From Ooceraea biroi (Eukaryota; Arthropoda; Insecta; Hymenoptera; Formicidae), in NCBI RefSeq assembly GCF_003672135.1, contig NC_039506.1, forward strand, positions 1,364,001-1,428,000: a DNA stretch of 64,000 nucleotides, in the 5' to 3' direction. The notes beneath the pieces were generated by a model that worked only from the letters and a program-made list of their open reading frames with translations, had not been told where the DNA came from and ran no database searches. This document shows positions 60,049 to 64,000 of the stretch, in pieces (the first letter of the stretch is position 1; every line of letters begins with the position of its first letter). The translations under genes were made by a program, and so were the position numbers.

Positions 60049-63000
60049 GTGAGTGATGACCGAGGATTTGTCCTCCTTTCCGCTCGCGCGATTTCCGTCT
60101 TCGCCGAAGATTGACGCGACTGGGATCTCGTGTCTCGAGACGCGTGAAGTTAGCGGCGTAAACTTTCGACGAGTCTCTTGCTACCCGGTAAACTCTCCTA
60201 CTCGTCGAACCGCTCTATTTATATGCGCTCGCGTGTTGACGCGATCGCGTGTCACGCTTGCGTTCCGCGACGCCGATCGCAGATAGCCAGCAACTTTTGA
60301 ATCGCGTTGACGTCTTCACGGAAGAAGACGACGCGTGCCGGTCGCGCGCGCGCACGCGACACTCGCGTTCTCACGGTTCGGGGTGACTGACACCTGATGC
60401 GTCGATGACCATGCCGTGCGTGCATGCAGGGATATCAGATCCGTCCACTTGGTCCACCGAACGGCGACACGCACGTTTCGCGGAGACGTTCATGCTGAAA
60501 ATTCGAGCACTGCTCGTTCTTGTGCAATCACGTGATCGCCGCTTCCCGGCGTCGATTCCGCGAAGACTGTCCGCGTCACGTCCGAATGAACGGTTTTTTC
60601 ACGTGGGACAGAACACGAGGGAGAAAGAGACGGAGATAGAGAGGGAGAGAGAGAGAGTGACAAATGGCGTCGCGTCCTTGCGCGAAGGACAATCCGCGCA
60701 ACGCGCGATTTCCTAGATGCAACGTTGTGCAAAATATATTCACGAATAATATTTTTGTCCATACGTGTTGGTAAATATGTATGGTTGATAAATAGGATTG
60801 ACGTATATTAATATACGAGATACATGCTATTTACAAGTGCACAGTCAAATACTTTCTTGCGATTGTACGTTCCTCACATTGACATCGGTGACGTCTTCGT
60901 GAACGGAATTTAAATTGTTGCATGCATCTTATAGGAATGCAACACGTCAAATATAATTTCTAGCAAATAATTAAGAGATCTTGTGTATAAAAAGATTTTA
61001 AATCTGAATATATAAATGAAAATGTAAATGTAAATTAAATACTATCATTTAATGTAATTAATTTATAGAATGTTAACGTATGACATTAATGAATAAATTT
61101 TGCGACAGAATTTTTCATCTCATCGAAATAACACAATTTTTAATAATTAATAAAATTTTAATACTTGACATATTAAAATGATTATTATTAGTATTTCGAC
61201 TATTTTATTTAAAAAAGTGATTTTAAATTGACTTTAATTAAACATCTTTTTTATTAAACAAAATTAATTTGCTTTTAATTGAGATGTCGAAGTAGTCTAA
61301 TAGATTTTGAAGCATAGCTATTAAAAATGAAGATAGTACTGTGAATATCATTATAAGTATGATGAAACTATTATTTATCTAAATTGAGTTTACCTTCTCA
61401 CAGTTTGATTTTAATTACCAAAATAGTTAATGTTGAAATAGTTCATGTTGTAACGTTGTGCCAGAGATTACAGTTTCCCCTGAAATTTCTCCCGAGATCA
61501 AATCGATTACAAATTTTTTATGGAATCAAAACATTGAGGATAAGAATGGCAGAACGAAATTCTGTAACACGATTTAATAACGATAAGCTGAACGCTCCAT
61601 ACAAGTGATTAATTTCCGGTAATGGTTTGAAGCTGTTTTACTGAAATTACATTAGCATTTCGTAATTACGTTGAAAGACATGAGATGTTGTAATTTAGAA
61701 AGATAAATATATTGTACCCAGTGCATAACTCAAATTACAATAAAAGTTATCGTTAGACGAATCTCGAAAACGAATGTTTCGGTTGGAGTTAAATCGACCG
61801 GTTACCAAACTTGTCTCTATTAATTAATTAATTAATTAAATATTACTAATTTTCTTTGGCGTGTACATAATTGCAAAAGAAAAAAACGCGATAAAATAAA
61901 AGCTGTAATAACAATCGGAACAGAGATGCATAACTTAATTAAAAATATGCTTTTCTCATAAAGCAAGGATATATGATAGATATTATCGAGTCGTCAAAGA
62001 GAGTATTGTAAAATGCTCCTCGTGCTGTAAAATTAACCGTGTTTCTTTTACTGGTACAATACGTACGCCGTATAAAAGGCGCGACGAAGCTTGGACGGTA
62101 CGAAAATAAATACGACAGACCGCTAACGGCACTGCGCGACTGCGGCACGGTAAGTCGATATCGTAAACGTTATACGAGCTAGCGGGCAAAAACAATAGCG
62201 AGCGAGAAGAGTGAAATAATCCGAACGGAAAACGGCCGAGTCGTTTCCCGCGAGTTTTACCGGAAATGTATCGTTTGCATCCTCATCGGGCGCTTGGATC
62301 GCGTAAAACAAGCACTATTGCGGATACACGTCCCATATGATTACGGATAATTTATAGTCGCGTATCTTTGCTGCTCCTTATCGAAACATGTTCTTTTTAC
62401 GAAATTAGCTTGTAGCATTTTTGTTATCTTTCCGTTATACGATCCATCATTCTGTTGCCATATCGTTCGCCGGATCGTATTATTTCAAATGCTAAATGCC
62501 GTTTTCATTATACGCCGACAGTCCTTGGATGATTCTCGAGGAAGCGAGATACGCGTCGTCGAAAGGAATTCATTAGGAATCTTCTTACGCTTTGTGGCCT
62601 CTGAATAGTCATTAGACGATGAAGCTAATTTTTCAAATAAAAGTAAAAGGTAGAAAAGACAATTCTTTCTTGTATCCTAATGTCCATTTTCAAGTGTCGC
62701 GTGGTTCACAGAAGTGTCGCTCGATACTCCGATTGGTATCAATTGTAATTACGATTATTACAGTACAACAGGCCATTTTTCATTACTATTAGTACTTTTC
62801 AAAGTTGACCAGAAATTAATGACCGTCATTAATTTGTCACTCCTTTGTTCGCGTTTCGCGATAACAATAATTAACTAGCTCACACTTACGTCGTAAAACC
62901 ACTCTTGCATCTGCGAAAAACTTATCACGCTGCTATAGAAATTACTTTTTATTATCTCGGTGCAGCATTATTTTACTCGGCTGCAGTTTTATAAGCCGTA

Positions 63001-63156
63001 GATAAATTATGGTGCTGCGTCTGTGCTGCAAACGATATCCATACAGTACTATCTTTTGCCGTGCGGTACCAGATCTGTAATCGTATGTGTGGCTGTTTGA
63101 AAAGGTCTCGCTGCTTGTCAAAATTTACGACAATAGATAGTTTAGTAGGGAAGGTA
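60049..63156. other. Noncoding DNA, possible first intron
   Basis: It starts GC-rich and becomes AT-rich after about 60760. It contains a (GA)n tract at 60620-60658 and a (TAAT)n tract at 61820-61840. No recognisable exon. It may be the first intron of the gene starting near 60000. Confidence 0.4.
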
Positions 63157-63435
63157 CACAGAAAAAAAGTGAGTGTCACATCAAAACTTATATACTTGTA
63201 CATACGCAACAATTTATAATCTTCGTAAAAGAATTTAATAATCTTGAATTTCAACTAAAATGAAATAATGAAATTATATCACGTTAAACGAAGAAAACAA
63301 TTTTTAAATAAAGCAATTTTGTATAGTTCAATCAAGAAAAATATATTTTTAAGATTATTAAATTCTTTTACGAAGATTATAAATTGTTGCGTATATACAA
63401 GTATATAAGTTTTGATGTGACACTTTTTTTCTGTG
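63157..63435. mobile_element. TA-flanked foldback MITE, about 280 bp
   Basis: The left end CACAGAAAAAAAGTGAGTGT and right end ACACTTTTTTTCTGTG are flanked by TA. The arms of about 90 bp match through CAACAATTTATAATCTTCG and AAGAATTTAATAATCTT. The loop has no ORF. TA flanks suggest Tc1/mariner-type mobilisation. Confidence 0.8.
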
Positions 63436-64000
63436 TAACGAGTAAACGCGATAATCGTCGCAAAGTGGGACCGTTCTAACAGGGTAGTTCGATAACGCCG
63501 GAACGTTATTACGATGATAATGACGAGAGAACTTCATTCATCCTCGTATATTTAACTTGTCAGCTGCTAGTACAAGTATCTTGCCAATCCGGTTAATCGG
63601 CCGGACAAAACGCGATATCAAAACGAAATCTGTTTTGTCTCAAGCAATTTGTTCTTGCTCGAGTTCGAATAGCCTGTTAGCCAAAAATTGGTCCGCACAA
63701 TGGAATTACACGTTATTCCGTCATCGGACGTACGCACAAACTGCATATCTCGCGCGTTACAGGGACAGGATGTCAATTCCGCTCGCATTCTACGCTTGTC
63801 TCAGACAACGCGCAAAAGAGGCTCAATTATTTTCCATGTTTTTCTAACATCAATCCCATTTATCGCCGAATAGGGCTTTCAAGTTCGTCTCGATCTCGAG
63901 CCTGTACGTTATCTGAAGTGTTATCCTTCGAGGGAATAATCGTTGCGGACACTTGAAGCGACATCCAGGCTTCTTGGCAGCGGGGAGAGACGGGATTGAA
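63436..64000. other. Terminal sequence, no feature recognised
   Basis: The two overlapping plus-strand frames at 63557-63873 share no recognisable motif and lie in moderately GC-rich DNA. I do not support a gene here. Confidence 0.4.

Noticed and set aside
1..64000. tRNA, rRNA or other structured RNA genes
   Set aside because: I did not find a cloverleaf with A/B boxes or any rRNA-like stretch by eye; a covariance search would be needed to exclude them.

Overview
This is a window of insect nuclear genome, most likely from an ant. Coding exons are short and GC-richer. They are separated by AT-rich introns of about 60 to 800 bp with GT..AG borders, and the intergenic DNA is AT-rich and full of short foldback elements flanked by TA. 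The gene set (the glial homeobox gene repo, a 7tm_6 odorant receptor with the hymenopteran exon layout, an ABCC4-like transporter, 4F2hc, mTERF, SLX4, MTO1) is insect. Two runs of exactly 100 N mark scaffold gaps. Single-base indels in mononucleotide runs interrupt five otherwise well conserved genes, which looks like a homopolymer-error-prone draft assembly.

Layout. 1-10.8 kb: no gene recognised, apart from a 989-bp foldback transposon with an internal 118-bp satellite and the GC-rich leader of repo. 10.8-13.5 kb (+): repo, four exons, complete. 15.0-17.5 kb (-): mitochondrial mTERF-family factor, six exons. 20.3-26.6 kb (+): 4F2hc/SLC3A2-like amino-acid transporter heavy chain, seven coding exons. 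28.0-35.3 kb (-): ABCC4/MRP4-like transporter, twelve exons, one with a GC donor. 38.0-40.2 kb (+): odorant receptor, six exons with two homopolymer frameshifts. 41.6-43.6 kb (-): SLX4 nuclease scaffold, cut by the first gap. Its start lies 36 bases after the stop of a small single-pass membrane protein gene (43.7-44.2 kb, -), which suggests a dicistronic unit. 44.5-45.5 kb: nested foldback elements. 46.05-46.7 kb (+): intronless, truncated copy of translation factor eIF5.

46.69-48.39 kb is the most unusual part. It is an AT-rich block abutting the eIF5 copy, with a 315-codon repeat-bearing surface-protein gene that carries bacterial signals: a TATAAT box, a Shine-Dalgarno sequence and a hairpin/U-run terminator. 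I read it as DNA from a Mollicutes-like (Spiroplasma/Entomoplasma-type) symbiont, either inserted in the host genome or joined by misassembly.

48.4-53.5 kb: GC-rich islands with possible first exons, and a foldback element. 54.2-56.6 kb (-): MTO1 (mitochondrial tRNA modification), cut by the second gap. 57.1-57.7 kb (-): intronless MKRN2OS-like gene. 58.5-59.6 kb: an inverted duplication of the promoter and first exon of a THAP-domain gene, with a Penelope-like fragment inserted in one arm. 59.6-64 kb: another GC-rich island with a possible 5' exon, then noncoding DNA with one more foldback element. The genes are ordinary independent eukaryotic units. Several act in mitochondria (mTERF, MTO1), but the sequence gives no sign of co-regulation.
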